Assembly (NCBI RefSeq): GCF_009849585.1
Contig: NZ_VCRN01000026.1
Coordinates: forward strand, 1 to 64,000
Length of the DNA stretch: 64,000 nucleotides
Source: Bacillus sp. ZZV12-4809
Lineage (GTDB): Bacteria > Bacillota > Bacilli > Bacillales > Cytobacillaceae
Direction of reading: 5' to 3'
The position numbers and the translations under genes were made by a program. The notes beneath the pieces were generated by a model, which worked only from the letters and a program-made list of their open reading frames with translations, was not told the DNA's origin and did no database searches. Shown here piece after piece: positions 9,851-18,106 of the stretch. Numbering within the stretch: position 1 is the first letter of the stretch; each line of letters starts with the position of its first letter.

Positions 9851-10573
9851 TCATTCTCCCGCTGTTAAAAGGCCATCTAGTTCTTCGAGTACGTCACCAA
9901 TTTTGCGGTCATGGATTACTTCATCTGCATAAAAGTCAAAATCAGTGGGTTCCATATTAATTATCACCAGTTTTGCTCCGTTTTGTTTCGCTATCAGCGG
10001 AAACTGATTTGCCGGGGTCACAGTCAAGGATGATCCCAGTACAATAAATAGTTCTGCCTTGTCTGATTCATCTGCCGCAAAATCTAATGCCTGCTCCGGC
10101 AGCATTTCTCCAAACAGAACTACTGAAGGACGAAGCATTCCCCCGCAATTACATTGAGTATGCCCATGCAAATAACCCTCGCTTGGGAACACTTCTTTAC
10201 ATTCCTGGCAGTGGAGTGTCTGCAGATTACCATGAAGCTCTGATACATTTTTACTGCCAGCAAGCCGATGAAATCCATCAACGTTTTGAGTTATAATACT
10301 CTTTATCATGCCTCTCTTTTCCCAATCAGCAAGAATATAATGGCCTTTATGAGGATTACACTCTTTCAGTCCGATTACCCTGTGCCGATAAAAATCTATA
10401 AATTCATTCACATTTTGATTTAATGCTTCCGTACTGGCAATTTTTCCAGGATCTTTCCCGTTCCATAATCCATTGTTGGCTGACCTGAAATCAGGCAGCC
10501 CGCTTTCCGTTGACATCCCTGCTCCAGTTAGTATTACTGTATATTTTGATTCCTTCAGCCATTTTTCAATCAT
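9851..10573 (-). CDS. NAD-dependent protein deacylase (sirtuin, SIR2 family)
   Basis: This 240-residue enzyme removes acyl groups from lysines using NAD. The NAD-binding motif GAGMSTESGLPDFR lies at about residues 17-30. TQNVDGFHRLAG and the catalytic His in ELHGNL follow near residues 95-115. Two Cys pairs (CQEC and CNCGG) form the zinc-binding module. The length fits the bacterial CobB/SrtN group. It is a single gene with the tat gene downstream on the same strand and a divergent ykvA-like gene upstream. Its substrates are probably acetylated metabolic enzymes (family knowledge, not shown here). Confidence 0.92.
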   Translation of the reverse strand: MIEKWLKESKYTVILTGAGMSTESGLPDFRSANNGLWNGKDPGKIASTEALNQNVNEFIDFYRHRVIGLKECNPHKGHYILADWEKRGMIKSIITQNVDGFHRLAGSKNVSELHGNLQTLHCQECKEVFPSEGYLHGHTQCNCGGMLRPSVVLFGEMLPEQALDFAADESDKAELFIVLGSSLTVTPANQFPLIAKQNGAKLVIINMEPTDFDFYADEVIHDRKIGDVLEELDGLLTAGE

Positions 10574-10720
10574 AAATACCAGCTCCCACTAAATATATTG
10601 ATACAGCTTAATGCTTATTTCCATTTTTTTCTTCAGGTTAAATGTTTATGTCATGTCACGTATGCGGTAAATAATAGATTATAACTGTTTACCCGAATTA
10701 TCAATTTAGGAGTGATGGCT

Positions 10721-11134
10721 ATGCCTGAAATAGAAACGAAAGACTATAAGGATGGCTATAAAAAATTTTCTTCCAGGGCAAAACGCTACGCAGAGGATCC
10801 CGAAAAAACGAAAGGACTGCTAAAAAAGGCGACACTTAAAGCAGATAAAAACAAATCCTCATTAAATGATATATGGGAAAAGTTTCAGCTGCTGATTGAT
10901 TTAGTCAGGGCATGGTCAAAAGGTGATTACCGGCATATCTCCAAAAAATCAATTATCTTTATTATTGCTTCCATTCTATACTTTGTTTCCCCTATCGACC
11001 TGGTTCCAGACTTTTTAATTGGAATGGGGATTTTGGATGACGCAGCAGTACTGGGCTTTGCCGTCAGTCAAATATCAGGGGAGCTTGAGAAATTCAAAAC
11101 CTGGAAAGACAGCAGGACAATTGAAATGAAATAA
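10721..11134 (+). CDS. YkvA-family (DUF1232) membrane protein
   Basis: The protein has 137 residues from the ATG at 10721, chosen because AGGAG lies eight bases upstream; a GTG at 10712 falls on the ribosome site itself. The C-terminal half has the DUF1232 signature, a hydrophobic helix (IIFIIASILYFVSPIDLVPD) with the conserved SPIDLVPD and DDAAVLG motifs. The N-terminal half is charged and Lys-rich. The function of the family is unknown. Its terminator begins in the last codons. Confidence 0.85.
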   Translation: MPEIETKDYKDGYKKFSSRAKRYAEDPEKTKGLLKKATLKADKNKSSLNDIWEKFQLLIDLVRAWSKGDYRHISKKSIIFIIASILYFVSPIDLVPDFLIGMGILDDAAVLGFAVSQISGELEKFKTWKDSRTIEMK

Positions 11135-11156
11135 ATTTCAAATGCTGTCCTTTTTT
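11108..11156 (+). terminator. Terminator of the YkvA gene
   Basis: AGGACA near 11114 and TGTCCT near 11144 bracket a second stem TTGAAAT / ATTTCAA, followed by six T. The hairpin overlaps the stop codon. Confidence 0.65.
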
Positions 11157-11213
11157 ATATTGTCTGCTATAATAATGATGGAAAGTATTCATGTCTGTTA
11201 AAATTATATAGCA

Positions 11214-11313
11214 AGAAATGTAGGGGAACCGGTGTGCCGGTTGAGACTTCATCCTTAAGATGCTGACCCTTTGAACCTGATCTGGCTAATACCGGCGTAG
11301 GGAACATATTCTT
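11214..11313 (+). ncRNA. TPP riboswitch (THI element)
   Basis: The conserved thiamine pyrophosphate aptamer is plain: AGGGGA, TTGAGA, ACCCTTTGAACCTGAT, CTGGCTAATACCGGCG and TAGGGAA come in the proper order and spacing. The P1 arms are AAGAAATGT and ACATATTCTT. CTGAGA of the usual consensus is TTGAGA here. A terminator follows at once, so TPP binding should stop transcription of the thi operon. Confidence 0.95.
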
Positions 11314-11340
11314 AAACATCATAAATGTTTTTTTATATGC

Positions 11341-11370
11341 GTCCCGGTATTATGCCGGGGCGTTTTTTAA
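11341..11370 (+). terminator. Riboswitch-controlled terminator
   Basis: CCCGG TATTATG CCGGG is followed by a T run, about 30 bases after the TPP aptamer and before thiY. This is the expected expression platform. Confidence 0.88.
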
Positions 11371-11430
11371 TTTTCAGGGCAGACTAATACCCACTTTCCT
11401 TACTACATAAAAGCTTTTGGAGGTTTCATT

Positions 11431-12429
11431 ATGAAAAAATGTATAGCTGCTATTTCTGCGCTTCTTCTGCTGCTTACCGGATGTGCCGGCAGCGGCCAGA
11501 CTGGAAAAGAAGATGCAGGCAGCAAACAAGAATTGAAAAAGGTTACTGTCGTTCTGGATTGGACACCCAATACCAATCATACCGGCTTATACGCCGCAAA
11601 GGAAAAAGGCTATTTTAAAGAAGAAGGACTTGATGTCGAAATCATCATGCCAGGTGAGGCAGGAGCAGATCAATTGACCGCATCAGGCAAGGCAGATTTC
11701 GGTGTCAGCTATCAGGAAAGCATTACGGAAGCGCGGGTACAGGGTGTGCCACTGGTTTCAATAGCTGCTGTCATTCAGCACAATACTTCCGGTTTTGCAT
11801 CCCCTGCTGAAAAAAATATTAAATCGCCGAAAGATTTTGAAGGAAAAACTTATGGCGGCTGGGGGGCACCTGTAGAAAAATCAGTAATTGACTCTCTAAT
11901 GAAAAAGGAAAATGCTGATGTCGATAAAGTGTCAATTGTGAACATGGGAGATGCAGACTTTTTTACAGCCGTTAAAAGAGATATAGACTTCGCATGGATT
12001 TATTACGGATGGACAGGTGTAGAAGCTGAGCTTCGAGGGGAAAAGATTAATATGGTCTACCTTACAGACTACTCTGATAAACTGGATTACTACACGCCTG
12101 TACTGGCAACTAGTGAAAAAATGATTGCAGATGATCCGGAGACTGTCAAAGCATTTGTAAAAGCAGCAGCCAAAGGATATGAATTTGCAATCAACGAACC
12201 TGGCGAAGCAGCTGATATTTTGTTAAAGCATGCTCCTGACCTTGACAGTGACTTGGTCAAAAAGAGCCAGGAGTGGCTATCTCCGCGCTATCAGGATGAT
12301 GCTTCCAGATGGGGAGAACAAAAGCTTGAAGTCTGGGAAAACTATGCACACTGGATGCATGAAAATGGTCTTTTAGAAAAAGAATTAGATGCCGGCAAAG
12401 CATTTACAAATGACTTCCTGCCGGAATAA
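11431..12429 (+). CDS. thiY: Thiamine-precursor ABC transporter substrate-binding lipoprotein
   Basis: This 332-residue lipoprotein has a signal peptide with lipobox LLTGC, giving a lipid-modified Cys at residue 18. The mature part is an NMT1/THI5-like periplasmic-binding domain, with VVLDWTPNTNHTG near its start, the signature of pyrimidine-precursor binding proteins. ThiY proteins bind N-formyl-aminopyrimidine, a salvage precursor of the thiamine pyrimidine (family knowledge). It is the first gene behind the TPP riboswitch and is followed 14 bp later by a thiamine-binding family gene and the transporter subunits. TTGGAGG precedes the ATG. Confidence 0.93.
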   Translation: MKKCIAAISALLLLLTGCAGSGQTGKEDAGSKQELKKVTVVLDWTPNTNHTGLYAAKEKGYFKEEGLDVEIIMPGEAGADQLTASGKADFGVSYQESITEARVQGVPLVSIAAVIQHNTSGFASPAEKNIKSPKDFEGKTYGGWGAPVEKSVIDSLMKKENADVDKVSIVNMGDADFFTAVKRDIDFAWIYYGWTGVEAELRGEKINMVYLTDYSDKLDYYTPVLATSEKMIADDPETVKAFVKAAAKGYEFAINEPGEAADILLKHAPDLDSDLVKKSQEWLSPRYQDDASRWGEQKLEVWENYAHWMHENGLLEKELDAGKAFTNDFLPE

Positions 12430-12443
12430 GGGGAGTTTATAAA

Positions 12444-12737
12444 ATGGCAAACGCACTTGTAAGCATTCAAATCATACCAAAAACAAAAGATGGGGAAAAT
12501 GTTATACCATATGTTGATGAAGCAATCAGTGTCATTCAGCAATCGGGTGTTAAATACGAAGTTCATCCCCTGGAAACAACGATGGAAGGCGATTTAGAAC
12601 ATTTATTAAAAATCATTGCTGACATGAACAGAAAAATGATTGAAAAAGGAAGCAGCAATGTCATTTCACAGGTTAAGATCCTATATCAGCCTGCTGGAAT
12701 TCAAATGAGTGATTTAACGGAGAAGTACCGTTCATGA
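12444..12737 (+). CDS. MTH1187/YkoF-type thiamine-binding family protein
   Basis: The protein has 97 residues and fits the small ferredoxin-like MTH1187 (DUF77) fold: it begins MANALVSIQIIPKTK and contains VIQQSGVKYEVHPLETTMEG, the family core. Members bind thiamine or related pyrimidines. In this operon it sits between the binding protein and the permease, and its stop overlaps the permease start by four bases. It could be a cytoplasmic ligand sensor or carrier for the imported precursor (inference). Confidence 0.85.
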   Translation: MANALVSIQIIPKTKDGENVIPYVDEAISVIQQSGVKYEVHPLETTMEGDLEHLLKIIADMNRKMIEKGSSNVISQVKILYQPAGIQMSDLTEKYRS

Positions 12738-13501
12738 TCAGTGCAGTCAGAAAAGGATGGAGGCCGGCAGCGGTTCTCCTTCTTTTATTCATTTTTTGGG
12801 AGCTGGCGGTGAATCTGGCAGATGTCCCATCTTGGCTGCTTCCTCCCCCGACAGACATTATTCAGGAGGCGTTTTTAGGCTGGGAGGGCTTCCGCCTGCA
12901 TCTTCAATCGACAATCCTGCTTTCACTATGGGGATTTGGCATAGGCACTGTCATTGGATTACTAACAGCTGTGATACTGCATTTATTGCCTTTTATTAGG
13001 GAGTCTGTTTACCCGCTTCTTATCCTTTCTCAAAATGTGCCAATAATTGTTCTGGCTCCTTTACTGGTTGTATGGTTCGGATTTGGCATACTGCCAAAGC
13101 TTATTGTCATTACGCTGGTATGCTTCTTCCCGATTACTGTTGCAGCATTGGATGGTTTTCGGCAAACACCGGGAGAACTCAGGCATTATATGCTGATGGC
13201 AGGGGCGAGCAGCGGACAGCTATTTTGGAAGCTGGAGCTCCCCCATTCCCTTCCATCTTTATTTTCAGGCCTAAAAATCTCTGCAACCTATAGTGTGATG
13301 GGTGCTGTCATATCTGAATGGCTTGGAGCTAAAGCCGGAATAGGGGTTTATATGACCCTAGCCTCTTCCTCATTTCGGACAGACCGTGTTTTTGTAGCCA
13401 TTTTTGCGATTATGCTGTTAAGTTTGCTCCTTTTTGGAGCCATTTTACTGGCTGAACGTTTGCTTATTAAATGGAAGTCCCAGGAGAGTGGCAGGAAATG
13501 A
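12734..13501 (+). CDS. thiX: Thiamine-precursor ABC transporter permease
   Basis: The 255-residue integral membrane protein has about six hydrophobic segments and the BPD_transp_1 coupling motif around GASSGQLFWKLELPHSLPSL. It forms the membrane channel of the ThiXYZ importer. The start ATGA overlaps the upstream stop, and its own stop overlaps the ATPase start, which indicates translational coupling. Confidence 0.9.
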   Translation: MISAVRKGWRPAAVLLLLFIFWELAVNLADVPSWLLPPPTDIIQEAFLGWEGFRLHLQSTILLSLWGFGIGTVIGLLTAVILHLLPFIRESVYPLLILSQNVPIIVLAPLLVVWFGFGILPKLIVITLVCFFPITVAALDGFRQTPGELRHYMLMAGASSGQLFWKLELPHSLPSLFSGLKISATYSVMGAVISEWLGAKAGIGVYMTLASSSFRTDRVFVAIFAIMLLSLLLFGAILLAERLLIKWKSQESGRK

Positions 13502-14232
13502 TACAATTATCGGTTAATTCTATATCGAAAAGTTTTGATTCCAATCAAGTATTAAACAATTTAAGCTTTCAAGTAAATGAAGGTGAATTTGTTTCGATTC
13601 TTGGTCCATCCGGCAGCGGAAAAAGCACTATATTCAACCTGATTGGCGGTATGCTCCTGCCAGATGAAGGTTCCATTAAGCTTGGGAATACAGAAATCAG
13701 CGGAAAACGCGGTTCAATTAGCTATATGCCCCAGACACCTTCCCTGATGCCATGGAGAACCATCCTCCAGAATGTTATGCTTGGCCAGGAAATTATGGGA
13801 AAAGCCGATCCGGAAACGGCCAGAAACATGCTTCAAAAAGCAGGACTCGGCGACTATGAAAATGCATATCCTCATGAATTGTCGGGAGGAATGAAACAAA
13901 GGGCTGCCTTTATCCGGGCATTATTGAGCCCGCAGCCGATCATATTGCTGGATGAACCTTTTTCAGCTTTAGACGAGCTCACCCGCCATGATATGCAAAA
14001 ATGGCTTCTTGATATTTGGAACGAGCATAAACCGACAATTCTGTTTGTAACACATAATATTGAAGAAGCCCTTTACTTGTCTGATCGAATTTTGGTCCTG
14101 AGCAGTAAGCCTGCTAAAGTAATGAATGAATATGTGGTACCCTTTAACAGGCCAAGGGTGGAGGAACTTCTTCTCAATGAGGAATTCCTTGCCTGCAAAA
14201 GAAGTATCCATCATGCGCTGAAAAACCATTAG
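13498..14232 (+). CDS. thiZ: Thiamine-precursor ABC transporter ATP-binding protein
   Basis: This ABC ATPase of 244 residues powers the ThiXY importer. It has Walker A (GPSGSGKST, about residues 37-45), a Q-loop near MPQTPSL, the ABC signature LSGGMKQR, Walker B (PIILLDEP) and a switch His in FVTHNIEEAL. I use the ATG at 13498, which overlaps the permease stop as ATGA; an upstream ATG at 13471 would overlap thiX by 31 bases. It is closest to the SsuB/TauB/ThiZ branch. Confidence 0.92.
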   Translation: MIQLSVNSISKSFDSNQVLNNLSFQVNEGEFVSILGPSGSGKSTIFNLIGGMLLPDEGSIKLGNTEISGKRGSISYMPQTPSLMPWRTILQNVMLGQEIMGKADPETARNMLQKAGLGDYENAYPHELSGGMKQRAAFIRALLSPQPIILLDEPFSALDELTRHDMQKWLLDIWNEHKPTILFVTHNIEEALYLSDRILVLSSKPAKVMNEYVVPFNRPRVEELLLNEEFLACKRSIHHALKNH

Positions 14233-14243
14233 GAGGCAGGAGC

Positions 14244-15011
14244 ATGGATAAATATATTGATTCCCATATTCACCTTGATAAATATAGTCATATGGATTTA
14301 GAAAGAATGTTTAATGAGCTGCCATTTCAGCTATCCCTTGTAACAGTTTCAAGCGATTTAGCCTCCTGTAAACGAAACCTTGCTCTTTCGGAAATTTATC
14401 CTTTTGTTAAACCTGCCTTTGGTTTTCATCCTGAACAGGCACTGCCCAGTGATCATGAAATTTCAGAGCTTTTCAGCTGGATGAAGATTCACAAAGAGCA
14501 AATGGCTGCTGTTGGCGAGGTTGGCCTTCCATACTATTTAAAATCTGAAGGAGTAAAGCAGCTTGGCGGGTATATTGAACTTCTCGAAGAATTCATTAAG
14601 CTTGCAAAAGAATGGGATAAGCCTATTGCCCTTCATGCAATTTATGATGATGCACCGACTGTATGCAATTTATTGGAAAAGCACTCAATTAAAAAGGCTC
14701 ATTTCCACTGGTTTAAAGGTGACACCGCAGCCATAAGCAGGCTGGTTTCAAATGGATATTATATCTCCTTTACACCTGATATTGTGTACGAAAAAGAAAT
14801 ACAGCTCCTTGTACGGGATTTCCCTATCGATAAATTGATGGCCGAAACAGACGGTCCATGGGAATTTGATGGCCCTTTTAAAAACAAACCTGCCCATCCG
14901 GCCATGATGGCCCATTCGATCAGTGTCTTTGCTGAACTAAAAGAAATTACTTTCAGCAGTGCCCTTAAGAAGCTGAATGATAATACAAAAGCCTTTTATA
15001 ATATTGATTAA
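14244..15011 (+). CDS. TatD-family metal-dependent hydrolase
   Basis: The protein has 255 residues with the TatD/amidohydrolase pattern: DSHIHLDKY (residues 6-14), the Glu in VGEVGLPY, a His in ALHAIYDD, HFHWFKG and the metal Asp in AETDGPW. It starts 11 bases after thiZ behind AGGAGG, so it is cotranscribed. A role with thiamine salvage, such as hydrolysis of a formylated pyrimidine or a phosphorylated precursor, is suggested by position only. A general TatD nuclease is the alternative. Confidence 0.83.
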   Translation: MDKYIDSHIHLDKYSHMDLERMFNELPFQLSLVTVSSDLASCKRNLALSEIYPFVKPAFGFHPEQALPSDHEISELFSWMKIHKEQMAAVGEVGLPYYLKSEGVKQLGGYIELLEEFIKLAKEWDKPIALHAIYDDAPTVCNLLEKHSIKKAHFHWFKGDTAAISRLVSNGYYISFTPDIVYEKEIQLLVRDFPIDKLMAETDGPWEFDGPFKNKPAHPAMMAHSISVFAELKEITFSSALKKLNDNTKAFYNID

Positions 15012-15136
15012 AACATTTACAATAAGACGGTTTTTTTAGAGAAAATATACTAGATAAATATAATCACTTCGCACCATTCCTAATTTTGGAAATATGGGTT
15101 AATCTTATATTGGACAATACTTTTAGGAGGTATGTG

Positions 15137-15877
15137 ATGAAAAAGTATATTTTCTTATTATTGACTATTTTACTAGTTTTCTCGGGCAATGTTTCTGCAC
15201 AGCCCAAAAGCAAATCGGCAATTTCGACTGAGAAGGATTTCATGAAAGCCGTTTTAAAATCTGATGAGTATAAGGAATTCAAATCCTCTATCTTAAAAGA
15301 TGCAGCTACCAAGCCAAAAGCTCTTATCGATGATAAGGGAATGCAATATGGCTGGACAGTGCAATATGAAATTGAATACAATGAAAAAAATATATTCCTA
15401 AATGAAAAAGCTCACGTAAATTTCTCCTCTCTCCTTTCTTTCTCATTAGAGTCCGGAAAGGAATTAAAAGTGCGGCTGGTTGATTACAGCAGGCTCATTG
15501 AGGATCAGGCATTTTATGTAAAAGACCTGAAGTCTGAGGAAGAGACCAAAATAGATATATCAAAAGACGTTGCCTTTACTGATTATTTAACAGAAGTAGA
15601 AATGAAAAAAACTCAGCTGATTAAAGAAGCGGCTCAGATTAATACTGTTACTTCCGATAAGGCTGAAGCATCAGGCCAGCTATGCTACTATTGCACAAAG
15701 TATGAATGGCGCGGCGGCTATCCCTGTTCATCCGCTAATATTGAATCTGAAGCTTCAGTATCATCGCAGCTTGAACAAAACGGGCTGAATCCGAATTCAG
15801 TGGTCATTGAATGCTATGTCCCCCGTCATAAGGTGTGTGTTGATGGAGAATGGAGAACCTATTGCCCTATACAATGA
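15137..15877 (+). CDS. Secreted Cys-rich protein of unknown function
   Basis: I do not recognise this 246-residue protein. The ATG at 15137 follows AGGAGG and opens a clear Sec signal peptide (MKKYIFLLLTILLVF, cleavage probably after VSA). The middle is charged, with no clear domain. The C-terminal region has a Cys cluster: CYYC, a Cys in GGYPCSS, then ECYVPRHKVC and a last Cys in TYCPIQ. Disulfide bonding outside the cell is likely. It stands alone, with its own strong terminator. Confidence 0.75.
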   Translation: MKKYIFLLLTILLVFSGNVSAQPKSKSAISTEKDFMKAVLKSDEYKEFKSSILKDAATKPKALIDDKGMQYGWTVQYEIEYNEKNIFLNEKAHVNFSSLLSFSLESGKELKVRLVDYSRLIEDQAFYVKDLKSEEETKIDISKDVAFTDYLTEVEMKKTQLIKEAAQINTVTSDKAEASGQLCYYCTKYEWRGGYPCSSANIESEASVSSQLEQNGLNPNSVVIECYVPRHKVCVDGEWRTYCPIQ

Positions 15878-15915
15878 ACAAAACCGGCTAAGCGAATCGC
15901 TTAGCCGGTTTTGTT
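15877..15915. terminator. Bidirectional terminator
   Basis: ACAAAACCGGCTAAGCGA and its inverse form a near-perfect 16-bp hairpin between the secreted-protein gene and the convergent sugar ABC permease. Confidence 0.9.
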
Positions 15916-16783
15916 AACCTTTCGTACCAGATGCAATATTTGAACCTTCTATAAAATGTTTCTGAAAGAAGAAAAATAACAGGACCACAGGCAGTAATAC
16001 CATTACTGACATGGCCATCAGGTAATGCCATTGTGTCTGTACAGTTCCCTTAAAGGTTTGAAGACCAATTTGCAGCGTGTAAAGACTCTCATCATTTAAA
16101 TATAATAATGGTCCAAGTAAATCATTCCATGCGCCATTAAATGAGAAAATCGCTACAGTAATAAGCGCAGGCTTCGTCAACGGCAGCATAATATGCCACC
16201 AGATCTGAATATGATTTGCGCCGTCCAGAACAGCAGCTTCAATCAGTTCATTCGGAATGGTCATCATAAACTGCCGAAGCAGAAAGATGAAAAAGGCACT
16301 CCCCAAAAAGGCCGGAACAATCAGCGGCAGATACGTATTTCCCCAGCCAAGTTTGGAGAATAAAATGTACTGTGGCACCATAGTGACAAACCCTGGTATC
16401 AGCATGGTTGATAACACAACTATAAACAAGGTATTTCTTCCTTTGAAACGGATTTTCGCAAATGCATAAGCAACCAGCGAATTGACAATAACGCTTCCCG
16501 CCATTCCGCAAAAAGCAATAAAGAATGTATTCATAGCCCACCGGGTAAAAGGTGCCGTTTTCCATGCTTCCACATAATTCGAAAAATGAATTTCTTTTGG
16601 CATAAAGGTCGGCGGATATTGAGCTATCTCAGCAGGAGATTTCAGAGAAGTTGATATCATCCACCACAGCGGCGATATTACCAGTACACTTCCTGCTAGC
16701 AAAACGATGAAAACAAACGTCTGCTTTAATTTATCTTTGAACTTTTTCGTCTCATAAAACTTCGGTGCGGCAGCTGTTCTCAT
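15914..16783 (-). CDS. Sugar ABC transporter permease (MalG type)
   Basis: This 289-residue inner-membrane permease of the carbohydrate CUT1 family has about six hydrophobic segments and the EAA loop ELIEAAVLDGANHIQIWWHI. Its ATGA start overlaps the stop of the upstream permease. It closes a binding protein-permease-permease set that has no ATPase gene here; such systems often use a shared MsmX-type ATPase (family knowledge). The substrate cannot be told from the sequence. Confidence 0.88.
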   Translation of the reverse strand: MRTAAAPKFYETKKFKDKLKQTFVFIVLLAGSVLVISPLWWMISTSLKSPAEIAQYPPTFMPKEIHFSNYVEAWKTAPFTRWAMNTFFIAFCGMAGSVIVNSLVAYAFAKIRFKGRNTLFIVVLSTMLIPGFVTMVPQYILFSKLGWGNTYLPLIVPAFLGSAFFIFLLRQFMMTIPNELIEAAVLDGANHIQIWWHIMLPLTKPALITVAIFSFNGAWNDLLGPLLYLNDESLYTLQIGLQTFKGTVQTQWHYLMAMSVMVLLPVVLLFFFFQKHFIEGSNIASGTKG

Positions 16784-17757
16784 TTATTATCTCCCCCCTC
16801 ATAATGAACCCATCTTTTACCGATTTTCATGTTAATGATTGTCAGTATCATGACGACAATAAACAATAGCCAGGCCATTGCAGAGGCGTAACCCATGTCA
16901 AACACCTCAAACGCATTATTCCACATATGGAGATTATAAAACAGAAGTGAATTTCCAGGTCCTCCACTTCCATTCTCTGTCATGACATAAGCTTCCTGGA
17001 AGATTTGAAATGAACCAATTGTACTTGTCAGCACATCAAAGAAAATAATCGGCGAGATCATCGGCAATGTGATATAAAAGAATTTCTGAATTACACCTGC
17101 CCCATCCAGGTCCGCTGCTTCATAAAGGGAATTAGACACCCCCTGCAGACTTGCCAGATATAGAAGCATCCCTCCTCCGACACTCCACATTTTCATCAAT
17201 AGCAAAGCTGGCTTTGTCCACTCAGGGTCAAACAGCCATGCCGGCCCCTCAATCCCAAACCATGCCAGGAACGTATTAACCAGGCCTGTTGATGGACTCA
17301 GCAGCTGCATCCATAAAAAGTAAACCGCTACACCTGAGAGGATAGCAGGCAGATAATAAAGTGTGCGGAAAAATTTCATGCCTTTTACTTTCTGATTCAA
17401 AAGAACCGACAGAAATATCGCCCCTGCAGTGGTCAGCGGGACAGAGAAAAAAACGTAATAAAGAGTATTCCACAGTGATGTTTTAAAAAGGTCATCAATT
17501 GTAAACATTCGTTTAAAATTATCAAGTCCGATAAAGTTCATTCTTGAAGTAATATTATAATCTGTAAAACTGGCGAATAAGGAAAATAATAGCGGCCCAA
17601 GTGTCAGTCCCAGAAACCCGATTATCCATGGGCTGATAAAGAGATATCCAAAGATATTGTCTCTTGTTTGGCGGGACAGCCGTTTGTGTGATCCTTTTTC
17701 CTGTTTCTCTGCAAGAGCTGATCCCCGGCGTTCAATCGTTGTTTCGTATAATTTCAA
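16780..17757 (-). CDS. Sugar ABC transporter permease (MalF type)
   Basis: This CUT1-family permease has about 325 residues from the TTG at 17757, preferred because AAGGTG lies six bases upstream. A longer in-frame reading to a TTG at 17826 would run into the dispersed repeat and has no ribosome site. Features are a charged N-terminal tail, the first helix after RDNIFGYLFISPWIIGFLG, and the EAA loop near YEAADLDGAGVIQKF. It pairs with the downstream MalG-type permease. The gap to the binding-protein gene is 280 bp and holds a terminator and a repeat. Confidence 0.85.
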   Translation of the reverse strand: MKLYETTIERRGSALAEKQEKGSHKRLSRQTRDNIFGYLFISPWIIGFLGLTLGPLLFSLFASFTDYNITSRMNFIGLDNFKRMFTIDDLFKTSLWNTLYYVFFSVPLTTAGAIFLSVLLNQKVKGMKFFRTLYYLPAILSGVAVYFLWMQLLSPSTGLVNTFLAWFGIEGPAWLFDPEWTKPALLLMKMWSVGGGMLLYLASLQGVSNSLYEAADLDGAGVIQKFFYITLPMISPIIFFDVLTSTIGSFQIFQEAYVMTENGSGGPGNSLLFYNLHMWNNAFEVFDMGYASAMAWLLFIVVMILTIINMKIGKRWVHYEGGDNK

Positions 17758-17824
17758 CCCATACACCTTCTTTTTATTGTATTTATAAGGCTCTTTTCGT
17801 ATAAATTGTTGTTTTTCACTTTTC

Positions 17825-18035
17825 AATATTGTCCGTTGATTGCAGCGAGAGGATGCTCTCTTTACGCGGGCAGGCGGTGAGCCTCCTCGGCGCTACGCGT
17901 CTGCGGGGTCTCACCTGTCCTGCTACTCCCGCAGGACATTGAATATGTTTCCCTGAGTACACACCGCACGAAGAAAATGCGTATGCATTTTCGAGGATCT
18001 CTCACCTTCCGCTACAATCAACTCAATAAATATAA
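17825..18035. repeat. Dispersed GC-rich intergenic repeat, copy 2
   Basis: This is the longest of the three copies: TTGTCCGTTGATTGCAGCGA, then GCGGGCAGGCGGTGAGCCTC, then TGCGGGGTCTCACCTGTCCT and ACTCCCGCAGGACATTG. It lies between the sugar-binding protein and permease genes of one importer. GTGAGCCTCCTCGG and GTCTCACCTG can fold on one another. Confidence 0.7.
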
Positions 18036-18071
18036 TACAAATAGCAATAGCCTTTACGAAAACAGCCATTT

Positions 18072-18105
18072 ATAAAGAGAGAAGGATGGCTCCTTCTCTC
18101 TTTGT
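18072..18105 (-). terminator. Terminator after the sugar-binding protein gene
   Basis: AAAGAGAGAAGGA and TCCTTCTCTCTTT form a long stem just after the binding-protein stop. It may make the binding protein more abundant than the permeases downstream. Confidence 0.75.
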
Positions 18106-18106
18106 T

